DNA of 64,000 nt from Halobellus captivus (GTDB lineage Archaea > Halobacteriota > Halobacteria > Halobacteriales > Haloferacaceae): contig NZ_RDQE01000003.1 of assembly GCF_003697845.1 (NCBI RefSeq), forward strand, positions 87,174-151,173. Direction: 5' to 3'. Positions within the stretch are counted from its first letter, which is position 1, and every line of letters begins with the position of its first letter. Both the position numbers and the translations under genes were made by a program. Under the pieces are notes generated by a model that searched no databases, was not told the origin of the DNA, and saw only the letters and a list, made by a program, of their open reading frames with translations. Positions 27,322-36,557 of the stretch are shown in pieces.

Positions 27322-29110
27322 GCTGGCCCCCGTTCCTCTCGTCGCCGTCGGCCGTCTCGAGCCCGCCGTCCGTCGCCGTGACGCCGGCCGGGGAGTCGTC
27401 CGAGCCGGACCCGCCCGTCCCGGAGCCCTCGGCGTCCGGGTCGACCCCGGCGTCGAACGCCCCGAAGTCGACGTCGGCGTCGGTCGTCGCGGGGTCGCCG
27501 TCGCGGTTCATCGTGGTGGCGTGGAGCAGGTGGTTCAACATCGCCTGCGAGAGCTGTCGTCCCCACAGCGCGTGCCGCTGGCCCTTCCAGCGCTCCTGGT
27601 AGAGTTCGTCCTCCGCGTCGCGGACCACCCTCCCGGGGTACTCCTGTGCCAGCTCCGACGCGATCCGGTGGGTACAGAAGCCGCCCTGACAGTTGCCCAT
27701 CGAGGCGCGGGTGCGGAGCCGGACCGCGTTCAGATCGGAGCCCGCGTCGTCGATCGCGTCGCGGACCTCCGCGCGGGTGACGCCCTCGCACTCGCAGACG
27801 ACGGGGTTCGGATCGGTACCCGAGAGCACGTCGTCGGTCCGGGAGCCGAGCCGCTGGGCGGACCGGCGGCCGATCGGCGACCGGATCCCGAACTCCTCCA
27901 TGTAGTCGCGCAGGACGCTGAAGTCCTCGGAGCCGGGCAGCGGCGCGTCGGCGGTGTCGCAGTCGGCGTCGTGGTCCAGCTTCTCACAGACGTGGTCGGT
28001 GATCGACTCGGCCATCATCCGGTAGGTCGTGAGCTTCCCGCCGACGATGCTCGTCATGCCGGGGAGCTCGTCGCGCTCGCCGTGGTCGAGCAGGAAGTAG
28101 TCACGGGTGATGTCGGTGGGGTCGTCGGTGCCGGTTCCGGGCGGCTCATACAGGGGTCTGACGCCCCAGAACGACCGGAGCGTGCGGGCGTCCTTCAGGG
28201 CGGGTACGAGCTCCGAAAGGGTCTCGATCATGAGGTCGACCTCCCACTCCTCCTCGGGGTAGTCCTCGGGGTCGTCGACCTCCTCGTCCGTCGTCCCCAG
28301 GATGCAGGCGGTCTCGTGGGGGACGACGATGTCCGCGTCGCCCTTCGGTCGGCAGCGGTTGATCACGGTGTCGACCTGTCTGGTGTTCATCACGGTCATC
28401 ACGCCCTTCGAGGGACGGACCTCCACGTCGACGCCGGCCATCTCACCGATCTGCCCGGCCCACGCGCCCGTCGCGTTGACGACGTAGCGCGCGTGGATCT
28501 CCTCGGTCGTCCCCGGCTGGCGGTGGACGCGCTTGCCCGGACCGCTGTCGTGTTCGATCTCGACGCCGACGACCTCGTCGTCCTCGACGAGCACGTCGGT
28601 CACCGCCGCGTGGGTCTCGACGCGCGCGCCGTGCTCCCGGGCGTCGGCGGCGTTGGCGACGCAGAGCCGGAAGGGGTCGACGGCCCCGTCGGGGATGACG
28701 ATGGCCTTCTCCACGTCCCGTGCGAGGTAGGGCTCGCGGCGGCGCGCCTCCTCGCCGTCGATCACCTCCGCGGGGATGTCGCACGCGCGACACCCCTCCA
28801 GCTTCTCCTGGAAGTACTCCTCGGAGTCCTCGGGGCGCTTGACGAACATCCCGCCGGTCTCCTCGACGCAGTGGGCGGCGATGTCGCGCAACACCCGGTT
28901 CTCCTCGATACACTCGCGCGCGCTCTTCTGGTCGGAGACGGCGTAGCGACCCCCGCTGTGGAGGAGCCCGTGCATCCGCCCGGTCGTCCCGTGCGTGAGG
29001 TTCCCCTTCTCGACGAGGACCGCGTCGAGCCCCCGCCGCGCGAGGTCCCGTATCACGCCGCAGCCGGTCGACCCCCCACCGACGACGACGACGTCCACTT
29101 GATCGTCCAT
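27308..29110 (-). CDS. glpA: Glycerol-3-phosphate dehydrogenase subunit A
   Basis: 600 residues. FAD-binding start [32 protein letters not shown], active-site region [18 protein letters not shown], and the C-terminal BFD-like [2Fe-2S] domain ([15 protein letters not shown]...GNCQGGFC). It oxidises glycerol 3-phosphate to DHAP. It diverges from glpK across a 384-bp spacer that holds a palindrome and the promoters, consistent with joint induction by glycerol. Confidence 0.93.
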   Translation of the reverse strand: MDDQVDVVVVGGGSTGCGVIRDLARRGLDAVLVEKGNLTHGTTGRMHGLLHSGGRYAVSDQKSARECIEENRVLRDIAAHCVEETGGMFVKRPEDSEEYFQEKLEGCRACDIPAEVIDGEEARRREPYLARDVEKAIVIPDGAVDPFRLCVANAADAREHGARVETHAAVTDVLVEDDEVVGVEIEHDSGPGKRVHRQPGTTEEIHARYVVNATGAWAGQIGEMAGVDVEVRPSKGVMTVMNTRQVDTVINRCRPKGDADIVVPHETACILGTTDEEVDDPEDYPEEEWEVDLMIETLSELVPALKDARTLRSFWGVRPLYEPPGTGTDDPTDITRDYFLLDHGERDELPGMTSIVGGKLTTYRMMAESITDHVCEKLDHDADCDTADAPLPGSEDFSVLRDYMEEFGIRSPIGRRSAQRLGSRTDDVLSGTDPNPVVCECEGVTRAEVRDAIDDAGSDLNAVRLRTRASMGNCQGGFCTHRIASELAQEYPGRVVRDAEDELYQERWKGQRHALWGRQLSQAMLNHLLHATTMNRDGDPATTDADVDFGAFDAGVDPDAEGSGTGGSGSDDSPAGVTATDGGLETADGDERNGGQHGDR

Positions 29111-29192
29111 GTCATACCGCTTGGACCGGGATCACTTTACTTTACCTCCTGCACGGACCCGATCATAACTATCAGGGATATTCATACACTGA

Positions 29193-29212
29193 CATCGGCG
29201 GTACCTCCGATG
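29193..29212. promoter_or_regulatory. 20-bp near-palindrome in the glpA-glpK divergent promoter
   Basis: CATCGG-CGGTACCT-CCGATG reads the same on both strands at 18 of 20 positions, centred on GGTACC. It sits directly before a TATA-like GATATATATAC (29213-29223) that fits the glpK-direction promoter. A glycerol-responsive regulator is the likely binder; none is encoded in this window. Confidence 0.5.
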
Positions 29213-29285
29213 GATATATATACTACCCTTTTTTATGCTGGCTCCCTCCCGGATTTTAACAGGAAGATTATTATGGTAGTACATT

Positions 29286-29498
29286 ATGTTCACGAATGGC
29301 GTGGTAGCTTCCGTGAAGATATGCCGTGGCGGCGACGACAGCGACCCCGCGTCCCCGGCCTTCGGGCCGGACGGCGGCCCGAAGACGACGTTTCGGGGCG
29401 GGGAGGATGACGAGTTGGGTCCCGGATCGGACCGGGACACGGACGGTGGCGTCGTCGTTGCGGCCGGACCAGCGCCGCAGGAGGGATCCAAAACATGA
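29286..29498 (+). other. Possible 70-codon leader ORF overlapping the glpK start
   Basis: A 70-codon frame (MFTNGVVASVKICRGG...) fills the glpK leader and its TGA overlaps the glpK ATG (ATGA, 29495-29498), allowing translational coupling. I do not recognise the peptide; it is Gly/Asp/Pro-rich and may be only by-product of the leader. A ribosome-binding-like GGAGGG lies 8 bp before glpK. Confidence 0.3.
29355..29438 (+). promoter_or_regulatory. Two strong hairpins in the glpK 5' leader
   Basis: CCGGCC-TTCG-GGCCGG (29355-29370) forms a 6-bp stem with a UUCG tetraloop closed by C-G, a very stable RNA hairpin. GTCCCGG-ATCGGA-CCGGGAC (29419-29438) forms a perfect 7-bp stem. Both lie in the transcribed leader between the likely TATA box near 29215 and the glpK ATG. 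They could control stability or attenuation; no known riboswitch is recognised. Confidence 0.4.
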
Positions 29499-31036
29499 CA
29501 CAGTACGTCGGTGCGATAGACCAGGGGACGACCGGAACCCGCTTCATGGTGTTCGACCACGGCGGGCAGGTCGTCGCGAACGCCTACGAACAGCACGAAC
29601 AGATCTACCCCAACCCGGGATGGGTCGAACACGACCCGATCGAGATCTGGGAGAACACCCAGGAGGTCGTCCTCGACGGGCTCGAGGACGCGGGCCTGGA
29701 GGCGGGCCAGCTCGACGCGATCGGGATCACGAACCAGCGCGAGACGACGATCGTGTGGGACCGCGAGACCGGCAAGCCGGTCCACAACGCGCTGGTCTGG
29801 CAGGACCGCCGGACGACCGACCGCGTCGAGGAGCTTCAGGACGCCGGCATGGTCGAGGAGGTCCGCGAGAAGACCGGCCTCGAGGCCGACGCGTACTTCT
29901 CCGCGACCAAGACCGAGTGGATCCTCGACAACGCCGAGCCGCTCAAGATGCAGAGCTCCCGCGGCGGCGACCTCCGCGACCGGGCTCGCGAGGGAGAACT
30001 GGTGATGGGCACGATCGACTCGTGGCTCATCTACAACCTCACGGGCAACCACATCACGGACGTGACGAACGCGTCCCGGACGATGCTGTACAACATCCGG
30101 GACCTGGAGTGGGACGACGAGCTCTTGGCGGAGTTCGGCGTGCCGAAGGAGATGGTTCCGGAGGTACGGCCCTCCTCCGACGAGGACTACTACGGCCACA
30201 CCGACGCCGACGGCTTCCTCGGCGAGGAGATCCCCGTCGCGGGCGCGCTCGGCGACCAGCAGGCCGCGCTGTTCGGGCAGACCTGCTTCGACGAGGGGGA
30301 CGCGAAGAACACCTACGGCACCGGCTCGTTCTACCTGATGAACACGGGCACCGAGGCCGTCGAGTCCGACCACGGACTCCTGACGACCATCGGCTTCCAG
30401 ATGTCCGGCGAGCCCGTCCAGTACGCGCTCGAGGGCTCGATCTTCATCACCGGCGCGGCGATCGAGTGGCTCGAGGACGTCGACCTGATCAACAACGCCG
30501 CCCAGACCGCCGAACTGGCGCGGTCGGTCGAGTCGACCGACGGCGTCTACATGGTCCCGGCGTTCACGGGCCTCGGCGCGCCCCACTGGGACGGTCGAGC
30601 CCGCGGCACCATCGTCGGGATGACCCGGGGGACGAGCAAGGAGCACATCGTCCGCGCGACGCTCGAGTCGATCGCCTACCAGACCCGCGACGTGGCGGAG
30701 GCGATGGAGGCCGACTCCGGCGTGGAGACGACGAGCCTCCGCGTCGACGGCGGCGCGGTCAAGAACAACTTCCTCTGTCAGCTCCAGTCCGACATCATCC
30801 AGACGGAGATCGCGCGCCCGGAGGTCGACGAGACCACCGCGCTCGGTTCCGCGTACGCGGCCGGCCTCGCGGTCGGTTACTGGGACACGGTCGACGAGCT
30901 CCGCGACAACTGGCAGGTCGACCGGGAGTTCACCCCGGAGAAGGAGCAGGCCGAGGTCGACAAGCTGTACGACCGGTGGGGCGACGCGGTCGAGAAGTCG
31001 CTCGACTGGGCGAAGGACGACGAGGGGGACGAGTAG
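29495..31036 (+). CDS. glpK: Glycerol kinase
   Basis: 513 residues, full length. FGGY-type kinase: N-terminal YVGAIDQGTTGTRFMVFDHGGQVV binds ATP phosphate. Further motifs are GITNQRETTIVWDRETGKPVHNALVWQDRRT, and the C-terminal LRVDGGAVKNNFLCQLQSDI. It phosphorylates glycerol to glycerol 3-phosphate for GlpABC. The glpX-like membrane gene starts directly after the stop, so they are one operon. Confidence 0.97.
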   Translation: MTQYVGAIDQGTTGTRFMVFDHGGQVVANAYEQHEQIYPNPGWVEHDPIEIWENTQEVVLDGLEDAGLEAGQLDAIGITNQRETTIVWDRETGKPVHNALVWQDRRTTDRVEELQDAGMVEEVREKTGLEADAYFSATKTEWILDNAEPLKMQSSRGGDLRDRAREGELVMGTIDSWLIYNLTGNHITDVTNASRTMLYNIRDLEWDDELLAEFGVPKEMVPEVRPSSDEDYYGHTDADGFLGEEIPVAGALGDQQAALFGQTCFDEGDAKNTYGTGSFYLMNTGTEAVESDHGLLTTIGFQMSGEPVQYALEGSIFITGAAIEWLEDVDLINNAAQTAELARSVESTDGVYMVPAFTGLGAPHWDGRARGTIVGMTRGTSKEHIVRATLESIAYQTRDVAEAMEADSGVETTSLRVDGGAVKNNFLCQLQSDIIQTEIARPEVDETTALGSAYAAGLAVGYWDTVDELRDNWQVDREFTPEKEQAEVDKLYDRWGDAVEKSLDWAKDDEGDE

Positions 31037-32122
31037 ATGAACTCCGCAGTCGCGACCGGAGTGCTCGCGCAGGCCAGCGGCTGGAGCGCGGGCTCCGTCG
31101 ACGCGGTGCTCGAGATCCTGCTCGACCCGACCATCTGGCTCGGCGCGGCCGCGGGCGGCGCGTTCGGTGCCGCCCTGGGCGCGCTCCCGGCGTTCATCTT
31201 CACCGGGTTCCTCGTCATCGCCGGCGTCTTCGGCGGCGACGCGGCCAGCGGAGCCGGCGTCGGCGTCGGCTTCGGCCCCGTCTTCGGTCCGCACATCTCC
31301 TTCGCCGGCGGCGCGGCCGCGTCGGCGTACGCCGCCAAGAACGGTCTGATGGAGTCCGGCTTCGACTACCACAACGCGAAGGACATCGGCTTCGCGCTCG
31401 GGAGCAAGCCGGACATCCTCGCCGTCGGTGCGGCCTTCGGCGTGTTCGGGATCGTGCTCGAACAGGTCTTTCGGAACCTCGCCGTTCCGACGGACCCGAT
31501 CGCGTTCACCGTCGTCGCGAGCGCGCTGCTCCACCGGGCGGTGTTCGGCTACTCCGTGATCGGCACCGTCAGCGACAAGGCGAACGGGTTCATGGACATG
31601 GGCCCGTTCGAGCGCGGGGAGATGCGTGAGGCCGGCGAGGTGCCGGGCGACGGCGAGAAGGAGAGCGGAGATCGGCTCGCCGTCGAGCCGTGGCTGCCGA
31701 ACATGTACAAGTGGTCGCACGTCGCGGCGATCGGGCTGACCGCGGGACTGGCGGCCGCCTACGCCGCGATCCAGACCGGGAGCCCGTTCCTCGGCTTCGG
31801 GATCAGCGCGGCGACGCTGCTGTTCTTGAACCTCGGCGTCGAGCGGATCCCGGTCACCCACCACATGACCCTGCCGGGGGCGACGGCGTACCTCGCCACG
31901 GCGGGGACCGGATACAGCCCGATCGTGGCGCTGCTTATCGCCGGACTCTTCGGGTTGCTCGGCGCGGTCGTCGGCGAGGCGTTCCAGCGCGTCTTCTACG
32001 CGCACGGGGACACGCACGTCGACCCGCCGGCCGCCTCGATCGCGATCACGCACACGTTCATCGCGATCCTCTCGATCGCCGGCATCCTGGGATCCGCCGT
32101 GTGGGTTCCCGGGGCCGTCTGA
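31037..32122 (+). CDS. GlpX-type membrane protein of the glycerol operon
   Basis: 361 residues and about nine to ten hydrophobic helices, with an N-terminal segment GAAAGGAFGAALGALPAFIFTGFLVIAGVFGG. It corresponds to the membrane protein called GlpX after glpK in Haloferax volcanii, proposed to be a glycerol facilitator; it is unrelated to bacterial GlpX phosphatase. The start codon is adjacent to the glpK stop. Confidence 0.75.
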   Translation: MNSAVATGVLAQASGWSAGSVDAVLEILLDPTIWLGAAAGGAFGAALGALPAFIFTGFLVIAGVFGGDAASGAGVGVGFGPVFGPHISFAGGAAASAYAAKNGLMESGFDYHNAKDIGFALGSKPDILAVGAAFGVFGIVLEQVFRNLAVPTDPIAFTVVASALLHRAVFGYSVIGTVSDKANGFMDMGPFERGEMREAGEVPGDGEKESGDRLAVEPWLPNMYKWSHVAAIGLTAGLAAAYAAIQTGSPFLGFGISAATLLFLNLGVERIPVTHHMTLPGATAYLATAGTGYSPIVALLIAGLFGLLGAVVGEAFQRVFYAHGDTHVDPPAASIAITHTFIAILSIAGILGSAVWVPGAV

Positions 32123-32145
32123 ACGCCGCGTTCACGGCCGGTTTT

Positions 32146-32547
32146 TCACGCGGTCGGAAGCGCCGACGAAGACACTACGTACGCGACACCTCCGGACATG
32201 ACTCCGACACCAATCGCGGTGATGAACCCGTGACCGAGACCGAACACGCCGGTTACTGCGAGCGAGGCGACGACCAACGCGATCCCCGCCGCGCCGTGGT
32301 GATAGGTTCCGGCGGTCGGATGCTCGGCCAACGGCTTCCGCTCCGACTCGGGAACTCTGACGCTGGCGTGATACGGCACGTACAGCCGAACGCCGATCCC
32401 GGCGATCGCCGCCACGATGGAGGCGACCTGGACGTCGACGACGACCTCCCGAACCGCCAGGAAGGCGAGGATCGCGACGACCAGCGCGAGCGCCTTGCTC
32501 CACCGGTCGGCGGCGACCACCGACTCGTGGAACGATCCTTCGGACAT
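32146..32547 (-). CDS. Predicted membrane protein, unknown function
   Basis: 133 residues with four hydrophobic segments (ALALVVAILAFLAVREVVVDV; VASIVAAIAGIGVRLYV; GAAGIALVVASLAVTGVF; FITAIGVGVMSGGVAYVV). ATG at 32547. It is convergent with the GlpX-type gene. No recognisable family motif. Confidence 0.6.
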   Translation of the reverse strand: MSEGSFHESVVAADRWSKALALVVAILAFLAVREVVVDVQVASIVAAIAGIGVRLYVPYHASVRVPESERKPLAEHPTAGTYHHGAAGIALVVASLAVTGVFGLGHGFITAIGVGVMSGGVAYVVSSSALPTA

Positions 32548-32659
32548 GCTCGCCGGAAAGCGGCCGGCCGGGTTAAGTGTGTGGTCGACGCGGGCCGCGT
32601 CGTCGGAACGAACCACGCGACCGGGGTGGATTTAACCCGGAGCGGGGCGAGCGGACGAC

Positions 32660-32860
32660 ATGAACACGTTGGGTCTCGAGAAGCGCGACGGACGGAACAT
32701 GCTCGCGGTCGCGGCCGTCGTGACGCTCCTCATTGCCTGGACGGCCGAGGGAGCGCTCGGCGTCCGGATCGTGGCCGGCGCGATAGCCGGCCTCGTCAGC
32801 GCCGCAGTCTTCGTCGTCTCGACGCTTCTCATCAACCGATACAAGCCGGACCACTGGTAG
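32660..32860 (+). CDS. Small two-helix membrane protein
   Basis: 66 residues: a short hydrophilic start (MNTLGLEKRDGRNM), then LAVAAVVTLLIAWTAEGALG and IVAGAIAGLVSAAVFVVSTLLI, then RYKPDHW. Small double-span proteins like this are common in haloarchaea. No function is known. It is 64 bp upstream of the Cdc6-like gene. Confidence 0.55.
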   Translation: MNTLGLEKRDGRNMLAVAAVVTLLIAWTAEGALGVRIVAGAIAGLVSAAVFVVSTLLINRYKPDHW

Positions 32861-32924
32861 GGAAGCGGCATCGACCCGACCGCGGTTCGCATCGGTTTTA
32901 TTCCCGTATCCAGGAGGGGGTAGC

Positions 32925-34094
32925 GTGAACATCGACGACCGGATCGAGCGGCGCCTTGGATACGACACCGGGGCGGGCGTCTTCGTCGACTTCGACGCCG
33001 TCTCCCCGGTGTTCCACCTCGAGGCGCCGATCGGGCGCGGACCGGCGCTCGAGCGCCTGCTCGACGCGTTCAGTCCGGCCTTCTCCGGTGCGCTTCCCCC
33101 GAGCACCTACGTCCACGGTCCGAAGGGCAGCGGCAAGTCCGCCGTCGTCTCCGCGCTGTTCTCCCGTCTCACGACCCACAGCGGGCCGCCGCAGGCCATC
33201 CAGACGTCGACGCGGGCGGTCGAGCCGACGCTTCCGGGGTTCGTCTACGTGGACGCCAGGCGGGCCTCGACCCGGTTTCGGCTCTATCACGACACGCTCG
33301 CGGCCGTCGGCGACGAGACGGTGCCCGACCACGGCATCGGGACCGACGACCTCGCGGAGTCGCTCCGGAACGCGATCCGTACCGGACCCGACGTCGTGGT
33401 CGCGGTCGACCACACGAACGAACCGGAGACGCCGAGCGCGGCGACCGTCGTCGAGTGGCTCACCGACGTGAGCGGACACATCGTCCCGGTGTGTCTCGGC
33501 CGCGAGCCGCCCGAGGAGATCGAGTGGAGCCCCGACGAGTCGGTGCCGTTCTCGCGGTATCGCCGGCACGTGCTCGTCGAGTTGCTGACGAGCCGGTGTT
33601 CGACGGGGCTCGGCCGCGACGCGCTCACTCACGACCAGGTCCGGGAGATCGGCGAGTGGGCCTCCGGCGACGCTCACGACGCGCTCGCCGCGATCGCGGG
33701 CGCCGCCATCCGTGCCGAGCGCGCGGGCGTCTCGACGATCCGGCCCGAGGACGTCGACGCCGGGATAGACGAGGTCCCGAAGCCGTGCGTCTCCCTGGGA
33801 CGCGTCCTCTCGCTCTCCGACAGTCGCCGCCGACTCCTCTACGAACTCGCGACGCTGCCCGAGTCGGATCGGTCCTCGGTGAGCGCCGCGACGGAGACGA
33901 TCGCCTCGCGGCGGCGCGTCGACCTGTCGGCCTCGACGGTGCGTCGAGTGCTCTACGAGCTCGCGGACGCCGGACTGCTCGACCGGGTGACCGTGCAACG
34001 AAGCGACGGCAAGGGACGACCGCCGAGCCGACTCGTCCCGCGATTTCCGACGCTCGTCTACCGCGAGCTGTTCGATCGATCGGCGCATACCTGA
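32925..34094 (+). CDS. Cdc6/Orc1-family AAA+ ATPase
   Basis: 389 residues from a GTG at 32925, with an upstream ribosome-binding-like AGGAGGGGG (32912-32920). AAA+ core: Walker A VHGPKGSGKSAVV (about residues 65-77), Walker B DVVVAVDH, and the C-terminal winged helix (ASTVRRVLYELADAGLLDRVTVQ) end near residue 370. It is a divergent paralogue rather than the canonical OriC initiator; haloarchaea carry many such Orc-like proteins. I see no ORB-like repeats next to it. Confidence 0.75.
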   Translation: MNIDDRIERRLGYDTGAGVFVDFDAVSPVFHLEAPIGRGPALERLLDAFSPAFSGALPPSTYVHGPKGSGKSAVVSALFSRLTTHSGPPQAIQTSTRAVEPTLPGFVYVDARRASTRFRLYHDTLAAVGDETVPDHGIGTDDLAESLRNAIRTGPDVVVAVDHTNEPETPSAATVVEWLTDVSGHIVPVCLGREPPEEIEWSPDESVPFSRYRRHVLVELLTSRCSTGLGRDALTHDQVREIGEWASGDAHDALAAIAGAAIRAERAGVSTIRPEDVDAGIDEVPKPCVSLGRVLSLSDSRRRLLYELATLPESDRSSVSAATETIASRRRVDLSASTVRRVLYELADAGLLDRVTVQRSDGKGRPPSRLVPRFPTLVYRELFDRSAHT

Positions 34095-34151
34095 TCGGAA
34101 CGCTCCGAACCGAACGGAAGACAGTTGTCGACGGCCCTCCGGACTTTCCGT

Positions 34152-34853
34152 ATGGTTCCGCCCCTCGCGTTGGACATCGACGGGACGCTGACGACGGCCG
34201 ACGGCCGGCTCGACTCCCGCGTCCTCGAGTTGCTCCCCGACTGGGAGGCGCACGTGGTGCTCGCGACCGGCAAGGCGTTTCCGTATCCGGTGGCGCTCGC
34301 GGGCTTCCTCGGCCGTGACGCGACCGTGATCGCCGAGAACGGCGGGGTCGTCCACGTCGACGACGAGACGAGCGTTCTCGCGGACCCCGCCGTCCCGCGC
34401 GCCGTGATCGAGGCGTTCCTCGATCGCGGCGGCGACCTGGGATGGGACGACGACGAGACGGTGAACCGGTGGCGCGAGACGGAGGTGGCGGTCGCCTCCG
34501 ACGCCGACGAGGCGCTCCTCCGTGAGGTCGTCGCGGCCGCCGGCGACGACGTGACGGTCGTCGACACCGGCTACGCCTTCCACGTCAAGTCGCCGGGCGT
34601 GAACAAGGGGGACGGGTTGGCACGGGTCGCCGATGCGCTCGGCGTCGATCCGGCCGAGTTCGTCGCGGTCGGCGACAGCGAGAACGACGTCTCGACGTTC
34701 GAGACCGCCGGGACGGCCTACGCCGTCGCCAACGCGGACCCGGCGGCGACCGCGGCGGCCGACGTCGTCCTCGAGGCCGCGTACATGGACGGCACGGCGG
34801 CGGTTCTCGAGGCGCTCTCCGCGGGCGAGACTCCCCCCGGTCGCCGTCGTTGA
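34152..34853 (+). CDS. pgp: Phosphoglycolate phosphatase-type HAD phosphatase
   Basis: 233 residues. HAD motif I LALDIDGTLTTADG (Asp nucleophile), LATGKAFPYP, Lys in VKSPGVNKGDGLARVADALGV, and motif IV VGDSENDVSTFETA. It is the archaeal COG0561/TA0175-like type that dephosphorylates phosphoglycolate or related sugar phosphates. ATG at 34152. Confidence 0.88.
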   Translation: MVPPLALDIDGTLTTADGRLDSRVLELLPDWEAHVVLATGKAFPYPVALAGFLGRDATVIAENGGVVHVDDETSVLADPAVPRAVIEAFLDRGGDLGWDDDETVNRWRETEVAVASDADEALLREVVAAAGDDVTVVDTGYAFHVKSPGVNKGDGLARVADALGVDPAEFVAVGDSENDVSTFETAGTAYAVANADPAATAAADVVLEAAYMDGTAAVLEALSAGETPPGRRR

Positions 34854-34900
34854 TCTCGATCGGCGTGCCCGCTGATCGCGGCCCGCGTCGGCACGTCCTC

Positions 34901-35179
34901 TCAGGCGTACGGGTACCGACCGGTCTCGCCGCACTCGCGACATCGAACGACCACGCGGCCGGGGCCGAGCCGGACCCGGCTCGTCTTTCCCGGCCGGAGG
35001 TACACGTCGCAGTCGTCGCAGGTCTTCCGCTCGAACTCGCGGGGGACGCCACAGCGGTTCCGTTCGGCGATCCGTCGCGCCAAACGGACGTACTCCCGCG
35101 CGCGGTCGTACTCGTCGTCGACGACCGCCTCCCGGGCGAGCCCGAACAGCCGCTCGATCCGTTCCTCGGGGATCCCCAT
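34901..35179 (-). CDS. rnp4: RNase P protein component 4 (Rpp21/Rpr2)
   Basis: 92 residues. Four zinc-binding cysteines are in RKTCDDCDVYLRPG and VVRCRECGETGRYPYA, and the N-terminal helices (ERLFGLAREAVVDDEYDRAREYVRLARRIAERNR) bind Rnp1/Pop-like partners. The protein is part of archaeal RNase P, maturing tRNA 5' ends. ATG at 35179 gives the usual archaeal length. Confidence 0.9.
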   Translation of the reverse strand: MGIPEERIERLFGLAREAVVDDEYDRAREYVRLARRIAERNRCGVPREFERKTCDDCDVYLRPGKTSRVRLGPGRVVVRCRECGETGRYPYA

Positions 35180-35295
35180 ACGCGTTCGGGGCGACCGCGG
35201 CACAAAGGCGTTGTCGTCGGGACCGGGACCGGCTCTCGAGTCCGAAACCCGGCCGACCCGCATCCTTTTTGAACGGTCCACGCCAACCGGGCGGC

Positions 35296-35490
35296 ATGAA
35301 GGAATCCCTGATGGACGTGATCTGCTGTCCGCTCGACAAGGCCGACCTCGACCTCGACGTCGACGAGCGGGACGACGAGGAGATCCTCGAGGGGACGCTG
35401 GCGTGTACCGAGTGCGGCGAGGTCTACCCGATAGAGGACGGGATCCCGAACCTCCTCCCGCCGGACATGCGCGAGGAAGCCGCAGCGTAG
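35296..35490 (+). CDS. Trm112-family methyltransferase activator
   Basis: 64 residues. The fold is recognised by MDVICCPLDKADLDLDV, then GTLACTECGEVYPIEDGIPNLLPPDM, the YcaR/Trm112 zinc-binding signature. Trm112 stabilises several SAM-dependent methyltransferases. It is divergent from rnp4, with 116 bp between starts. Confidence 0.85.
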   Translation: MKESLMDVICCPLDKADLDLDVDERDDEEILEGTLACTECGEVYPIEDGIPNLLPPDMREEAAA

Positions 35491-35559
35491 ACCGCCGTCA
35501 CCGCGATCGAGACGGTCCCCTCGTCGTTCGCCCGAGCCGTCGCCGCCCGCTCTTTCGTT

Positions 35560-36453
35560 TCACTCTCGAACAGTGATCACCGGCACCGGCGCGGTGCGGA
35601 CCGTCCGCTCCGCGACGCTCCCGAGCAGGACGCGATCGTCGCCGTGGTCGCCGGTCGCGCCCATCACGACCGCGTGGGCGTCGAGTTCGGAGACGGCGTC
35701 GACGATCGTCTCGACGGGATCACCGCGCTCGACGTGCCGACCGAACTCCGTGACCCCGTGACGCTCGGCCGCGGCGGCCAGGTCGTCGAGGGCGGCGGTC
35801 GCGGCGGCCGTCCCGTCGACGACGCTGTCGGGGGCGTCCGCGCCGTCCGCGCCGTCTCCGAGGAGTCCCGAGAGCGGGTCGAATCCCTCGTCGTCGACGA
35901 CCGCCAGGCCGTGGACGGTGGCGTCGAGCGCGGCCGCGAGCGCGAGACCGTGTTCGACTCCGACCGCCGCGCCGGCGCTCCCGTCCGTCGGGATCAGGAC
36001 CCGTTCGTACGGAAACACGCGACGCTCGTCCGGGCGCATCCGTGTCGTGAGCACCGGGACCGTCGAGTGCCGGACCACCTTCTCCGCCACGCTCCCGAGG
36101 AGGTGTCGCGGGATCCCCTCGCGGCCGCGCGTCGGCATCACGATCAGGTCGTGCCCCTCCCGTTCCGCGTGATCGATGATCGTCGGCGCGGGGTTTCCTT
36201 GGCGGACCGTGGCGTCGTGGTCGACGCCCGCGGCCTCGAGCGCCTCGGTCGCCTCCGAGACGACGCGGTCGCCCCGCCGTTCGAGGGCGTCGACGGTCTC
36301 GCCGCCGATCACGGTGACGCTGTCGCGGGCGGTGTCCGCGACGAACAGTACGTGAACCGTCGCGTCGGTACCGCTCGAGATGTCGGCGGCGTGGCCGAGA
36401 ACGTCGGCGGCTCCGTCGCTCCCGTCGAACGGCAGCAGGAGGTCGTCGTACAT
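35560..36453 (-). CDS. Tandem universal stress protein (two UspA domains)
   Basis: 297 residues. Each half has the UspA fold: DLLLPFDGSDGAADVLGHAADI with a GREGIPRHLLGSVAEKVVRHSTVPVL end, and RVLIPTDGSAGAAVGVEHGLAL with MGATGDHGDDRVLLGSVAERTVRTAPVPVI. The second-half GxxG-x9-GS ATP-binding elements are retained. Start at 36453 gives the first domain at the N terminus. Confidence 0.88.
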   Translation of the reverse strand: MYDDLLLPFDGSDGAADVLGHAADISSGTDATVHVLFVADTARDSVTVIGGETVDALERRGDRVVSEATEALEAAGVDHDATVRQGNPAPTIIDHAEREGHDLIVMPTRGREGIPRHLLGSVAEKVVRHSTVPVLTTRMRPDERRVFPYERVLIPTDGSAGAAVGVEHGLALAAALDATVHGLAVVDDEGFDPLSGLLGDGADGADAPDSVVDGTAAATAALDDLAAAAERHGVTEFGRHVERGDPVETIVDAVSELDAHAVVMGATGDHGDDRVLLGSVAERTVRTAPVPVITVRE

Positions 36454-36557
36454 GGGTCTCCTCGAGGTAGGACCTCCGGTGGCTAATGGGTTCGCATCGG
36501 TCAGATCCGGTCTCAATTAACTGAATCTTTTTTTGACCGCGGCGTGAGGTACCATCC

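Noticed and set aside
29132-32053. Very long minus-strand open frame opposite glpK and glpX
   Set aside because: It is antisense to clear glpK/GlpX genes and reads as Arg/Val/Asp-rich shadow sequence produced by the high GC codon bias.
32861-32924. Replication origin next to the Cdc6-like gene
   Set aside because: No ORB-like inverted repeats or AT-rich unwinding element in the short upstream gap.
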